Origin: Larix kaempferi
Lineage: Eukaryota; Streptophyta; Pinopsida; Pinales; Pinaceae
NCBI GenBank assembly: GCA_027924585.1
Contig: BSBM01000779.1
Location: 13,233,001 to 13,297,000 of the forward strand
Reading direction: 5' to 3'
DNA length: 64,000 nt
This document shows, piece after piece, positions 12,441-23,460 of this stretch (position 1 is its first letter; the number at the start of each line of letters is the position of its first letter). Below the pieces are notes generated by a model. That model was not told where the DNA came from. It searched no databases and saw only the letters and a list, made by a program, of their open reading frames with translations. Position numbers and translations under genes: made by a program.

Positions 12441-12640
12441 CACTGCAACAAAACAAGCAATTAGTGCCTAAAATAGCATCGGAATATAGTGTTTTTTAGT
12501 TAACAAATTGAGCACTTTTTTTGGCGCAAAATTTAGTGCCATACTACATGTTCACTTCAGCACCGGAAATAGCATCGAAAATAACACCAAAAAATGTGGC
12601 GCCTATGTTAGTGCCAAGGATAGCGCCGAATTTGGCTTCC
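12441..12640. mobile_element. CACTA-like terminus with subterminal repeats
   Basis: It begins CACTGCAACAAAACAAGC, close to the CACTA-superfamily terminal form (CACT(A/G)CAA followed by an A-rich run). Short subterminal phrases follow in both orientations: 'ttagtgcc' (three times), 'atagcatcg', 'agcaccg', 'gcgcc'. The base triplet before it is GTT; a partner terminus with the same triplet was not found. Only one end is seen, so element extent is unknown. Confidence 0.4.
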
Positions 12641-13250
12641 ATTTCTGCAACCATTTTTTCTTCTATTTTTTCTCCCAATCGTGCTTCATGTTTTACTTCT
12701 GGTTTTGCATTGAAAAAAGCTTATTTTTTTACTTCCTAATTGACACCAAATTTTGCTTCTATTATGGCATCCTTTGTTGCTTCCAGTTTTGCTTCAAGTG
12801 TTGCTCCCGGGTTTGCTTCTGGTTTTGCTTTCAGGTTTGCTTCGAGTTTTCCTTCTAGTTTTTCTTATGGGTTGGCTTCCAGTTTTGCTTCTGGTTTTTC
12901 TTCCAGGTGTTCTTCCATTGTTGCTTCCAGTTTTGCTTCCAATTTTTCTTATGGGTTTGCTTCCAGTGTTGCTTCTAGTTTTTCCTCTGGTTTTGCTTCC
13001 GATATAATGTCCCTTGTTGCATCTAGCGTTGCTTCCATTTTTTCGTCTTTTTTTGCTTCTAATATGGCTTCTGTTTTTTTTTGTCTTTTGTTGCTTCTAA
13101 AATTGCTTCCATTATTACTTATTTGTTTTCTACCTAAATTGCATATGTTTTTGCTTCCTAAGTAACACCAAGTTTTGCTTCCAAGATTTCTTATGGTTTG
13201 CTTCCATTGTTGCTTCCAAAAATGATTCTTGTTTTGCTTCCATTTATTAA
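12641..13250. repeat. degenerate 15-bp repeat (GCTTC/TTTTG type)
   Basis: About forty degenerate copies of a pyrimidine/G-rich unit near 'ggttttgcttccagt' run through the region. Because 15 is a multiple of three, two frames stay open for up to 141 codons (12740-13165) and read as F-A-S-S/G-F repeats. I regard these frames as by-products: there is no gene context, and composition is uniform across all codon positions. The repeat continues directly from the CACTA-like terminus and may be its expanded subterminal region. Confidence 0.7.
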
Positions 13251-13985
13251 TTTAATATTTTTATTTCAATTTAATTAGTTAAATATATCATTCCTCTTAA
13301 ATAACATATATGATTATATAGAGTAAGTCATATTGCATTTGAAATATTTTATAAGATAACATTTATAATGTATTTTTAGGGAAACAAACATCCATACAAA
13401 CTAACAACATCATTATACTTATTAAATCTCCATCAAAATAAAATATACAACATCCAATATATATAAAATAAAAAGATAATTGTTATAACATGATCATCAT
13501 CTACAATTAAAACGAGTTATTCAAATATCTATAATTTAATTGAATTTGACAACATTCATCTTTAGCAGTAAATTAAAATCATCATACATAATAAATATCC
13601 ATCCAAAAATCATTTACCACTTCCAATATATATAAACTAACTAGACAATACAAATAAGATCATTATCATATCTAACTAAAACAAGTGGAAGTAAAATATG
13701 ATAGTAGATCGATAACATGTCAAAATGATACATGTCCAAATGATATAAGTTAAAACGATAGATGATGTAACTCAATATGATACAAGTCAAGATGATACAT
13801 GTCCAAATGATAGAAGCAAAAAATTATACATGTCAAAATTATGATACAACTCAATAATATGGTACTGCAGGAGAAAATGATACATATGATAGTAAAAATG
13901 AAAAGAGGCATCATAACGATATATCATCAATAATCCATGATGCGCTCTATATGATCAATGTCATTGGATAATACCAACAATTGGC
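13251..13985. other. AT-rich stretch with short repeated phrases
   Basis: No gene is recognised. Between 13690 and 13870 phrases of the kind 'gatacatgtccaaatgata' and 'acatgtcaaaat' recur about eight times at irregular spacing, suggesting a decayed short tandem array. Confidence 0.5.
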
Positions 13986-14095
13986 TCATCATCATCATCA
14001 TCATCATGACTATCGTGACCATCATCATCAGCAGCAGTAGTAGCATCATCATCATGACCATCAACATTGTGATCGTCATCATCATCATCTCCCAT
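13986..14095. repeat. trinucleotide microsatellite (CAT/GAT, with CAG)
   Basis: Interrupted runs of CAT with GAC, CAG and TAG variants. The open frames on both strands here (poly-Met/Ile or poly-Ser/Ile text) follow from the triplet repeat and are not considered genes. Confidence 0.85.
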
Positions 14096-15109
14096 GCTTG
14101 TACTAGACCCAACATACTCTGGATCTATATCATCATTAGGATCAACTGGATCTTCTGCAAGACCTGTGTTCTAAAAAAAAATATTCAAAATGAAAAGTTA
14201 TTATTTATTTCATGCAATAATTATTTTTTTCCATTAAATTTCTAATGTTACAACATATGAAATGAAACCATAATCATATTACATCAATATCAATTTGCAC
14301 ATACCATAATAAACTTTCAAATAAGTTACAGCTAAGAAGTCATTCCAATAATGTAAAACATGCAACAATTCTAATAAACGTTAATAAAGATCATAAAAAA
14401 AATTGTTATACAATTTAACTATCAACTGTAAATTATATTTCATAACTTTAAGGAACCCTCTCCATTTTGTGCTATATATGTTTATGTTTTCCTTCAAAAT
14501 CCTTTGAGATTTAACTGGTCTATATATTTGCTTCTCTTATATTTCATAAATGAATGTTTTTCTAGGACATTTTGGAACTGTAATATGCTTCAAAGGTTCT
14601 TAGAGAATTAAATAGTCTATATGTCCCCGTATTTTAGAGTCAATATTGAAAGTCAAATTTTATTATGATTTTAACTAGATATTTGATCAAGGATATTGAG
14701 ATTTTAAGATATGTTATTTCTATTTGAACATATAGGTATGTATGTAAATCCTCTAATTTGTGCCATGATACTCAAATAATAGTGTTTCTATTTGCATGAG
14801 ATAAGTAACACAATGGGGTAATCATACCAAACGCTTGGGTATATAATAACAGGCCTACTAGTAGGTACAATGATGTGCCTTGAAATTGCATTTGTAGAGA
14901 TTCCATACCTATTGAATGAAGCAACCCATTGGCCATGGATGAGATACATAAAGGTACTTTTCACATTGTTAGACACAGCCAATTTGAAAGTAACAACCTC
15001 ACTACATAGAAAACTAACAATCCCTCTTATCGAGGGAGTTACTTTGGCTGGAGCTACCTCATCCATCACCTATTCCTACAACTGCTACTACTCCTTCTGA
15101 ACTAGAGAA
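14096..15109. other. no recognisable gene
   Basis: AT-rich up to about 14780. At 14788-15069 (minus) and 14870-15100 (plus) there are overlapping open frames of 76-93 codons, neither with a domain I recognise. They lie just downstream, in minus-strand sense, of the copia remnant and could be its worn continuation. Confidence 0.3.
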
Positions 15110-15995
15110 ACCTACTCCCTCTAAATATGGAAACTCGACCTCATATGTGTTGTGTCTACCTGCTAAAGCTCCGCAGAAGTCATCTGAGTATCCCATCTCT
15201 TCCATAGGGGTCCATTCCAACCAAGTGGGTCTGCTGAGGAGATCCTCCTACCACCTCAAAAATGTTGCATAACTAGCTCTATGTCCTCCAATCAATCTGT
15301 GAAGATCTCAACTCCATACTTGGTACAATTGTCCCTCTTTGAACCCCAGTATGATAGAGTCATCAATGTACATATATCCCTCTAGCCATAATTGTACTGA
15401 GTGTCCTTTGAACTCAACTATATAACCTTGATCCTCCAAGGTTTAAAGTGAGAGAACATCCACTCTTAGATGATGAACATGATGAAAGGATAGAGTCCAT
15501 CCTGACTCTAAATCAAATACAACTGAACCCTCTCCTCTACTGATGGCTCCTTATATATGGATCCCACACCTAACCAAGCATCTAGTAGCTACTTATCCAA
15601 GTGGATGAAATAGATCACACTCCCATGTCATATGGTGTGTGGCACCACTATCTAGATACCACCCATATCAAGAAACATCCTCTGAATCCAGGAGTATGAC
15701 ATACTTCTTCTTGAATAGTGTGGAGAATTTGTTGGTTGTGGCACCCAATTGTTGATCCTCCTCTATTTCTCTACTATCCTCCTCTTCCTCTACTTGTACA
15801 ACCACTTGTTGTTGCTTATTCCCCTATTCCCCTTTTCCCTTCTTGGGTTGTGGGCAATGGCTGGCATAATGCCCAAATTCTCCACAAACATAACATTTTA
15901 TCCTAGACATATTTTTCTTAGTCCTGTTGCCACTTGCAACTTCTCCTCTAGAGCTAGGCCTCAAGCTCTCATGCTTGGCCTAAAATAGTGAAGCA
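15110..15995 (-). pseudogene. Ty1/copia Gag-protease-preintegrase remnant
   Basis: Read on the minus strand from about 15980 to 15110. A Gag zinc knuckle CYVCGEFGHYASHC (15854-15895, CX2CX4HX4C) would bind the RNA genome. In the same frame, 65 codons on, is the copia protease active site WYLDSGATHHMT (15626-15661) with its catalytic Asp. The worn pre-integrase block follows, with phrases such as LEDQGYIVEFKG and GFKEGQLYQVW. At least two in-frame stops lie between knuckle and protease (near 15824 and 15668), and more follow, so it cannot make a product. Both ends are cut: no LTR, integrase core or reverse transcriptase is joined to it. Confidence 0.85.
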
Positions 15996-16199
15996 AGGGA
16001 TTTCATTTATACTCAATTATACTTATTAAATTACTGCATTATTTTGTTTTTATCATTGTTTAATAAACTGAATAACGCCAAAAAGATTACAATGCAGTGT
16101 AACAGAGAATAATTCAACCACACATCAAAGACAAGTGATTTACCTTAGAAACCCCACTACCTCTAGGGGATTCCTAGTTAAGAATTGATTCAACCCCCC

Positions 16200-16560
16200 T
16201 CTCATTTCCCATAATAATCCAACATCAACTTGGCTTGACTCAACTTGAATCAATTTAACTCAACTCCACTCAACTTTAATCGACACAACTCAATTCAACT
16301 TATCTCAATTGGACTCCATTCAAATTAACCAAACTTGACTCAAATAAACTCTAATCAACTCACCTAATATAAACATGCCTTGAATTGACTAAAATCAACT
16401 TGCCTCAATTCATACCAATCCAACTTGACTCAACTCTAATATACTCATCTCAACTTGGCTCAATTTAAATTGACTCAACTTGAATTAAACCATCTTAAGG
16501 TGACTTGACCCTAATTTAATTGACTCAACTAAAATCAACTTGAGCCAACTCAACTTAGTA
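16200..16560. repeat. degenerate CAACTTGACT-type repeat
   Basis: Dozens of variants of 'caactt', 'gactcaa' and 'aactcaa' follow one another without a fixed longer period. It is a low-complexity tract, probably an old 5- or 10-bp microsatellite. Confidence 0.75.
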
Positions 16561-16616
16561 TTTTGGTCAAAGGGAATCATGGCTACCACACACACAGGTT
16601 CTATAGTTTCTAGAAG

Positions 16617-16732
16617 GTGCATTACTTGAGAGCACTTTTCATGGTCTACAATAAGGCACATGGTTTGAGGAGGGGTGCATGACTTTAGAGCACTTTTCAT
16701 GGTCTATAATAAGGCACGTGGCTTGAGGAGGC
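16617..16732. repeat. 58-bp tandem duplication
   Basis: Copies at 16617 and 16675 share 'agagcacttttcatggtcta', 'aataaggcac' and 'ttgaggagg'. Few differences separate them. The minus-strand open frame covering both is a by-product. Confidence 0.85.
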
Positions 16733-17894
16733 TCTCTTGAAGGGATAACACTTTGAAAAGACTTTCCCTATGTACTAGATATCACATGCTTTGGTGTGGT
16801 TAAATAACTTTATAAGAACCAATCACATTCTAGGGGGTGACATCATCCATAATGGTTGAGATGGCATTGGTTCAATTAAAGATGTTTATTTGTCAAATTA
16901 TAAATGGTAAATGAAAATCCATAGTTAACCATATAAATATTGTAAGTAAAGTACTCATCATAAAAAAAGTACTCATAAATTACTTTTGAATACAATATAA
17001 ATGTATTAAAATACCTTAAAGTACTTAGAAAGAAAATTAGTATTTATGTTACAATATAAAATAATTTACAAATACCAAAAAATTGAATGTCATATTCAAA
17101 ATCAAAATTATGTACTTACTTTTCAATATATAATATATACCTTTAAATAATAAATCACTAATACCAAAGAAATAATAATCTTTATTTAAAATCAAAATCA
17201 TCTAAATACTTTACATTATATAATATATAATTCTAAATCCTTCAAATCTATTTTTTTAAAACTTTATAATAAATACATACTATAAAGTAGTTTACCCTAC
17301 TTTTATTAAACAACAACATGTATATGAGATTTATTTAATTTAAAAATAAATATGTAGAAACCATATTAAGTGATACATTTTTAAAAAGCTGACTCAATTA
17401 TGAGCTCATCATTCATTGCTACATATTTTTAAATCATTGTCTAAATTTTTAAAGTTTTTTTTATGAATAGTATTATTCAACCAAGCCATGAGATAATGAG
17501 ATTTAAAATTTTAAAGCCTTATATTATGAATATTTAATAAATATATATGTGTGTGTGTTTGTGAGAGAGAGATAAGTATTATGGTATATGACATAAAATA
17601 AAAATAAAAGGTAGATATATTTTTTAAAATCAATACGTAAACAAATATTTGGTTTCCTAAATTATAGATATATAATACTGATGTGTAGATATATGATACG
17701 TTATGAATATATTAGTTAGCTAAATATTTATAAACAATTTATTTTACAAATAATGTAGATGTTTATATAAATAGATTATTTGTATATTTAAATAAATTTA
17801 ATATTTATAGAAATAAATGATTAGATTTTAATTTTAATGAATATAAGTTATATTTATATAATAGTTAGTTAACATATTTAAATATATAGTTTTA
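16733..17894. other. very AT-rich stretch without gene
   Basis: No coding frame is seen. A short GT then GA microsatellite lies at about 17548-17572. The base composition is the most AT-rich of the window. Confidence 0.5.
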
Positions 17895-18060
17895 ATTACA
17901 ACTTTCCAAAAGGCATTACAAGTTTTCATGGAATTTACAAGTTTCCAGCAAGCATTACAAGTTTTGACAAAATTTACAAGTTTCCACAGAATTTACAAGT
18001 TTTATGAAAAACTTGTAATTTGATGATATTAGTAGGGGAAAACTTGTAATGGGTTGTTTT
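17895..18060. repeat. cluster of TTACAAGTTT motifs with inverted copies
   Basis: 'ttacaagttt' occurs about six times in the direct sense at spacings of about 19-32 bp, followed by two inverted copies ('aaaacttgtaat'). The same motif heads each unit of the array at 23.4-28.5 kb, and a single inverted copy lies near 18645. Confidence 0.8.
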
Positions 18061-18740
18061 AGCAGATTCCTTGTATTCCTACACCATAGAGAGGCCTTTG
18101 GAAAGCTCAAGGTCTATTTAATCCAATGAAGGTGTCTTTTCCCCTTTATGCCAAAATTCTATGGAAAAACATATATCTCCTCATTACATGAACAAACTAG
18201 GTGATTTTATTTAAGCTAATGTTTATTAGTTCTAGTATCTGTTAGTAAAAACCACGTTGAGCAACAACTTGTAGGAAAACATTATGGCTTCATTTCAGAG
18301 TCACTGCTGCAGGTATTCTATTTAGTTACCAAGGTATGGAAATGCTTACTTAATTTTGTAAATGATCATGAACAAATTATTTGTATTTACAACTTCAAAC
18401 TTACTCATATAGCCTTCTTTTTATCCATCTCATCCGTAATACATAAAATGACAACCATATTCTAAAATCACATCATCATGTATTTTCCTTACATTAAAAT
18501 TAATAACCATTTGATGACTTATACCAAGTAGGTTAAATGATTACTTTACCTTGATTTGACACCCCCCTCACAAGTCATGAACTCACTCGGAACATGTTTA
18601 GCCACCCATTCCCTAAACCATATCCAATCTCGATTCCTTCTACAAAACTTGTAATTATTTTTATTCGCCATTTATGCCATTAATTGTGACTATTTCTTTA
18701 ATATCACTGCTCAAGTCTACTATCAGGAAACCAGAGCCAT
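18061..18740. other. no recognisable gene
   Basis: AT-rich, with no domain recognised. It may include the upstream part of the unknown locus that starts near 18748. Confidence 0.35.
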
Positions 18741-18747
18741 TGGAAAA

Positions 18748-18947
18748 TTGAGCGATTTCAGGGTGCTAACGGCCACCATCAGCATGGCGAACAGATATGA
18801 ACCACTAACGGTGAATTGTTTTGATGATGACCTAGATAGTAGAAATTTATTTCAACCGAAGGGTGGTATGTGTTCTTCAAGAGGTTGCGGGGATGGAATG
18901 ATGAGATTTCATTGGAATTTGCTTGATCCTTTGATGGCTCTGTTGCA
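18748..18947 (+). pseudogene. unknown coding locus, part 1 (N-terminal)
   Basis: The first in-frame ATG gives MSDFRVLTATISMANRYEPL, and the frame then reads FDDDLDSRNLFQPKGG and MMRFHWNLLDPLMAL. The sequence is richer in GC than its surroundings, as coding DNA would be. A solo LTR cuts it at 18948. With the LTR and one target copy removed, text continues at 19658, but in another frame, so at least one frameshift is present. I do not recognise the family; a retroelement Gag-like or an uncharacterised plant protein are both possible. Confidence 0.4.
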
Positions 18948-19657
18948 TGTAAAATTAGTCACAACAAATCTAATGAACTAGTAAATCAATCACAATAGAT
19001 GAAACTCAGAAAAATGGTGGAAACTGTGCAAAAACACGTATCAGTGCTCTATAATCCCAATAAGGGTGAAAGATACAATACAATCCTGTCACAATGAGTG
19101 AGCAATTCGAATTAACAAAGGAGTTCATTCGAAATAACTGGATGGCATAGCTTGGCTCCAACTAGGAGTCCTCATCATCAATCAGTGGTGGTCATCAATG
19201 CACAAGTCACTGTCAAACAGGTGTCAAACAGAGTCTAACTGAGTCTAAATGAGTGTAATAAGTGTAAATGATGGTAAGTGGCACTAATCTAGGGATGGAG
19301 GCTCAGTAGAGGGCGCATGAGGAGTTAACTTCACTCAAAACTGTCAGTCATGTCTCATCGGAGGTCAATCGGAGTGATAACATCAGTTATGGGTCAATCT
19401 GAGGTAAATCTAAGTGATAACTGAAGTGTAACTGGACTGGTAAGTGAGAAAGGCGCCCTTCTTCAATGGAAGGTGAGAACTGGGCGCATGAAAGGCTAGG
19501 AGGGCTTAAATTGAGTGGAAAGTAGCTCCCGAGTGCTGGGAAACTAAGGACTAGGTGCTGGAGGTACCATACTGATGACTGGGCAGCATGCAGATGCATG
19601 CAATGCATGCATGCATGCAAAGTACATAAGTGAATGATGAGATATCCTAACATTGCA
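18943..19657 (-). mobile_element. solo LTR with TTGCA target duplication
   Basis: The LTR occupies 18948-19652 (705 bp). In minus-strand sense it starts TGTTAGGATATC and ends AATTTTACA. TTGCA lies on both sides (18943-18947 and 19653-19657), the 5-bp duplication made by retroelement integrase. No internal region is present, so it is a solo LTR left by LTR-LTR recombination. A second member of the same family lies at 62133-62933 in the other orientation. They share 'gcatgctgcccagtcatcag', 'agaagggcgcctt', 'cctccgatgaga' and 'acttgtgcattgatgac'. The CATGCATG-rich tract near 19590-19620 is in both. The open frame 19387-19743 is incidental. Confidence 0.9.
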
Positions 19658-20043
19658 AACATTAGAGGGGTTTTGTTACCAATGACAAAGGAATCTATAG
19701 CCCCAACTATTGGGTTATTTTCCACCGGTGAAATATGGTTCAAATCGCAGAGTATTAAAGACCAAAATGCATGGAAATTCTATGTTGATAGGGTTCACCC
19801 TCTTCCCAATTGGAGTAAAGATATGTAGAGACTACGACTTAAGGTGCATTGGTCAAGTCTAGCCTACTAGTTAGAAAAATATATAGCATGCGATGGCCAT
19901 TACAATTTTGTTTATTCGTACCATATTAGACTATTATAGCATGTATTTGGTAACGCGCCTCTCAATTTGTCGTATTTTTCTACAAGATCTTGCAGAAAAT
20001 GGCAACCGGAATTCAACAAAGTTTGGGTAATGGGTATAGTAAC
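19658..20043 (+). pseudogene. unknown coding locus, part 2
   Basis: Directly after the solo LTR the plus strand reads NIRGVLLPMTKESIAP, GEIWFKSQSIKDQNAWKF and VHPLPNWSKDM. After a stop, other frames read ACDGHYNFVYSYHIRLL and LQKMATGIQ. The regular mix of charged and aromatic residues over several hundred bases, interrupted by stops and shifts, is typical of a decayed real protein. The hAT-like element enters at 20044. The text continues at 21054 (YHHAHLQLLVLKELDKYGI). I cannot name the family from memory with confidence. Confidence 0.5.
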
Positions 20044-21053
20044 CACAGGGGCTTCACTGGAAGGAAATATAATATCATGTTCATTCATATTGCAGTATTA
20101 AATATTCATGAAAACCTAAAAATTATATTGCTTATATTTTAAGGGGCAAAGGGTTTTTTTTATTTAATGTAACAATACAAAAATACTTTGGGGTCTTTTT
20201 TATATGAGCGGGATGACAAATATCCTCCAAATGGAGATGGCGGGATCACAGCTGGATGAGAAATCGGGTTGAGGCAAGGCTCGGGCTTACCAATACACAG
20301 AGAAATTGTGTCTTGAGGCATGCTTGAGGCCGGGGGTTTCGTGGTGAAGTGGGTTTCTAGTCGATCATAGTCAAGAGATAGTGGTCATTGACATCCAGTT
20401 GCTACCAATAGCCTTGGGAGGCTCTAAGCCTCCAGGGCTTGTTATAGGCCCTGGATAGGCATTGGGGGATTGAATACCCAACCACTCGTACCTATTATAG
20501 GCCTTGGGAGGTTTAGTCAGCATCCTAGAGCTTGCTACAGGCCTTGAGGGATTGGATACCTATCCCACAACAGGCTTAGTCGGCGATTATGGAACTGCAA
20601 CATACAATCTAAATGTTGTACTATGTGCGTTGGCTCTAGTGACATACAAGAAGTGATCTCCTATATCTTCATTAGACCATTCGATGTTGCAAATCATAAT
20701 GATATGTGGTTGAGTAATTGCATTGTGGGTGAAGTAATGTGCATCCACAATATGCATCGAAAGAAGCAAGGTGCATTGTAGAATGCATGTGGGGTCATAA
20801 GAGGGGTATCATATCAATATACTAGATAGAAATATAAAGGGGTATAAAAAATGTTAATGAAAAAATTGATACATACAATATCTAGTGAAAATAGGGGTTT
20901 TTTTAAATTGGGAAGGCATATTGGGAGGGGGTTAAAAAAACAATTTTGGAAGGTATTTTCCAATATTTAGTTAAATTAGGGGTATTGTTTCATATGCCAC
21001 AAACGAACGTGCTATGATAGCGGTTTATTGAGTGAAGCCCCTGTGATAGTAAC
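20036..21053. mobile_element. non-autonomous hAT-like transposon, 1,002 bp
   Basis: The element is 20044-21045. Its ends are perfect 15-bp inverted repeats: CACAGGGGCTTCACT on the left and AGTGAAGCCCCTGTG on the right. Both sides carry the same 8-bp target ATAGTAAC (20036-20043 and 21046-21053). An 8-bp duplication with CA(C)AGGG-type ends is the hAT signature. No transposase is encoded, so it would need one in trans. The interior at 20400-20580 holds repeated phrases like 'ataggcctt(g)gg(a)gg' and 'gattg(a/g)atacc'. The perfect target copies suggest a fairly recent insertion. Confidence 0.9.
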
Positions 21054-23290
21054 TTATATCACCATGCGCATCTTCAATTGTTGGTTCTAAAAGAACTTGA
21101 TAAATATGGAATCACTTGGGAACAGTTCATGTATGAATGAGGTTTCTCTAGGGAGGAAGACATACATCATTTACATGTATCACAAGGAAACTCTCCTATC
21201 ATGGTTGGACGGAATGCGTCTCAAGATAAATTTTCTATTGTACCATATGAGACTCCAGAACCTTTTGTGAGAAAAGAAAATCTTGAGCAACCAGTACAAC
21301 TCCATGAGAACCATGGGAATGCCAAATCATGTAATAAAAGAAAGAAGTCTAAGGAAACCTAGTCACAAAAGGATTAAGTATGGAAGGTTACCTGAAGCAA
21401 ATCAAGGGCTTCTGATCAAATTATGGAGCAACCAGTTATGAAAAATAGAGGATATGATGATCCCCTATCAAGAATTCCAAACAACCCTCGCACAAGACAA
21501 CCTAAAGAACAACCACTGGAGGAAGTGAGAGAACTTGTTGAAGAAGTAAAGAATCTAGTTGCACATTTCAAAGAACCAATTAAAGTAGATTATCATCCTA
21601 ATTTCAACTTGCCTGAATCACTATTTGGATTAGTCCCTGCTTCTCTAGGTATGCTAAATTCTGACTCATTATCTATTTATTTGCAAAAGAAATATAAAAG
21701 GATTAAGGAATTAGAACATGCAATTAAATAAATGGAGGTATTAGAGAGACATGTATGAAAGAGAATCAAATGCTTAAGGATAATCATGCCAGACTTAAGA
21801 AAACCAATGAAAACCTGCAGTCTCAACTACAACTCATAAAGACAACAAATAAAACACTCTAATTCCAAATCAAAGTTTTAAAGTGTAATAAAAATCTAGC
21901 ACTGATAAGGAGTCAGAGAAAGAAGACTAAATATATACAATCAAATGTGAAATTTGTACCTTCAGTGTTAGATTTATTAGCAAGCACCGTGGAGGCCACA
22001 CTTTCTCTAGAAGGGTCAAAAGGAATAGATAAGAAAGGAATTAAGTAAGCCTATCAAACTATAAATGAAATTATAGATGACATTAGGAAAAATACTTTGT
22101 CTCTAGCCTCTGTCAAAATTTCCTCAATTAATTGGATGAGGAAAGATGAATTACATGATCTATAAGAAACAATACCAGATTGAAATCCAGTAAATGCAAG
22201 AACAGTGGTTCAACATGTATTTGGAATTGGAATCCAAATGTAAAGCCAAATTTCAAAATATTAAGCAACAGCTAGAGAAAATGAAGAGTGAGAAACAAAA
22301 AACATTTGAGTTAACCTCACAAATAATGGGATACAGATCTCCATCACCGATATACTCAATTTATTTGCATTAATAGTGGGTGATCTTTCAACTGACTAGA
22401 TTAAGGATGGAAAGAAGTGGGAAATTCTTAGGAAGGAATATTTTCAATAAATTTTTCTTGATTCTACTTTCAAAGAACAAAATTTGGTATGTGAATTATA
22501 TTCCTTCAATTTCCTCTTGAAATCTGAAACAATTTGGAACCCTAATTTGCTTGTAGGAGATGTTCATCTACGCTCCTTTACTTCCTTTATTCTTAAACAA
22601 ATTAAATGGGAATTTGGCGTGTGATGGGAATTCAAGTGTCAGTCAAACTCCCATATTCATGTCCGAAGAGAACACCAAATGACTATGGAGTTGTTCAAAA
22701 ATCATAAGGAAATTTTAATGAATAAACAACAATTGAACATTTTCAGACAGAACCAGAGGTCAGCTATGTAGGATTTTGAATTTATCAAAGGCCAAGGTAC
22801 TCTGCCTACTCTAAAGACTTCTAAAAAATGATGGAAATTACTTCCACCTCATATGTAGGCATGGGATCCTTTGGGATATCCCCTCTTTCAAATGTCCATC
22901 TATAGATCTCAATTTTATTTCAATTCTCTTCAAAGAAATGTAATGAAATGGTTGAGATTGCATTTTCATTTTCTCCCAATCTGGTGTAGTAGTAGAGTTT
23001 ACAAAGTTGTACAATTATGGAATGAATATGAAGAGACTGCTATGTGGGTAGAATTTGACCAATATATGGGTTTTCATGTAGAAACTATGAATGGTTGTTT
23101 CTCTTATGATTGGACAAAGTTGCATAGTCAATTGTTGGGATGAGTACATGCCACATATTAAGTTGGTGGGATATGTTAGGCCCTCAAATTTGCTATTTTG
23201 CACAATGATTTTGGTTCTCTTTTTAAGCATACTTATCCTTTTTTGTGTCAACTTACACCTTTTCGTCATTATAAACCTGTGAATACATGC
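21054..23290 (+). pseudogene. unknown coding locus, part 3 (coiled-coil rich, C-terminal)
   Basis: Resumes after the hAT-like insertion. Text in successive frames includes KELDKYGITWEQFM, then YETPEPFVRKENLEQP, then the open frame 21423-21731 (RIPNNPRTRQPKEQP, LEEVRELVEEVKNLVAHFKE). Lysine/glutamate-rich coiled-coil runs follow (NENLQSQLQLIKTTN, QNIKQQLEKMKSEKQKTFE). Near 22871-23143 a last block reads VVQLWNEYEETAMWVEFDQY then CFSYDWTKLHSQLLG. There is no zinc knuckle, protease or polymerase motif. A long protein with central coiled coils would fit a Gag-like or structural protein. Many stops and shifts make it a pseudogene. Confidence 0.5.
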
Positions 23291-23411
23291 TTATATATTT
23301 TTTAGGTATGAAAAATCACACATTTGTTTTGTCCTCGATGCTTGCATAATTAATTGGGTTATTGACTATAAATTGTGATAAATAACAGAAGATCACAATT
23401 CTTTTGAGCTT

Positions 23412-23460
23412 TTACAGGTTTCCGATTTTTTACAAGTTTTGTGGTAAACTTGTAAACCCG
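23412..23460. repeat. unit-head hairpin 1 (ACAAGTTTT/AAAACTTGT type)
   Basis: 'acaagttttgtggtaaacttgt' forms arms of nine bases with one mismatch around a four-base loop. It stands at the start of the first 2.48-kb unit. Unlike copies 2 and 3, the sequence to its left is unrelated, which marks the left edge of the array. Confidence 0.75.

Noticed and set aside
12508-13165. Ser/Ala/Phe-rich and Leu-rich proteins read from 12.5-13.2 kb
   Set aside because: Three overlapping frames stay open over a 15-bp simple repeat; none has independent coding support.
13927-14245. Poly-Met and poly-Ile open frames
   Set aside because: Direct products of the CAT/GAT trinucleotide microsatellite.
14788-15100. 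Overlapping open frames of 76-93 codons as a gene
   Set aside because: No domain, no context, and both strands are open over the same bases.
16085-16205. LTR end resembling 'cttagaaaccccactacctc'
   Set aside because: The phrase recalls a copia U5, but there is no TG/CA edge, partner LTR or primer-binding site.
20587-20769. 60-codon minus-strand frame inside the hAT-like element as transposase
   Set aside because: Far too short and without hAT dimerisation or catalytic motifs; the element is non-autonomous.
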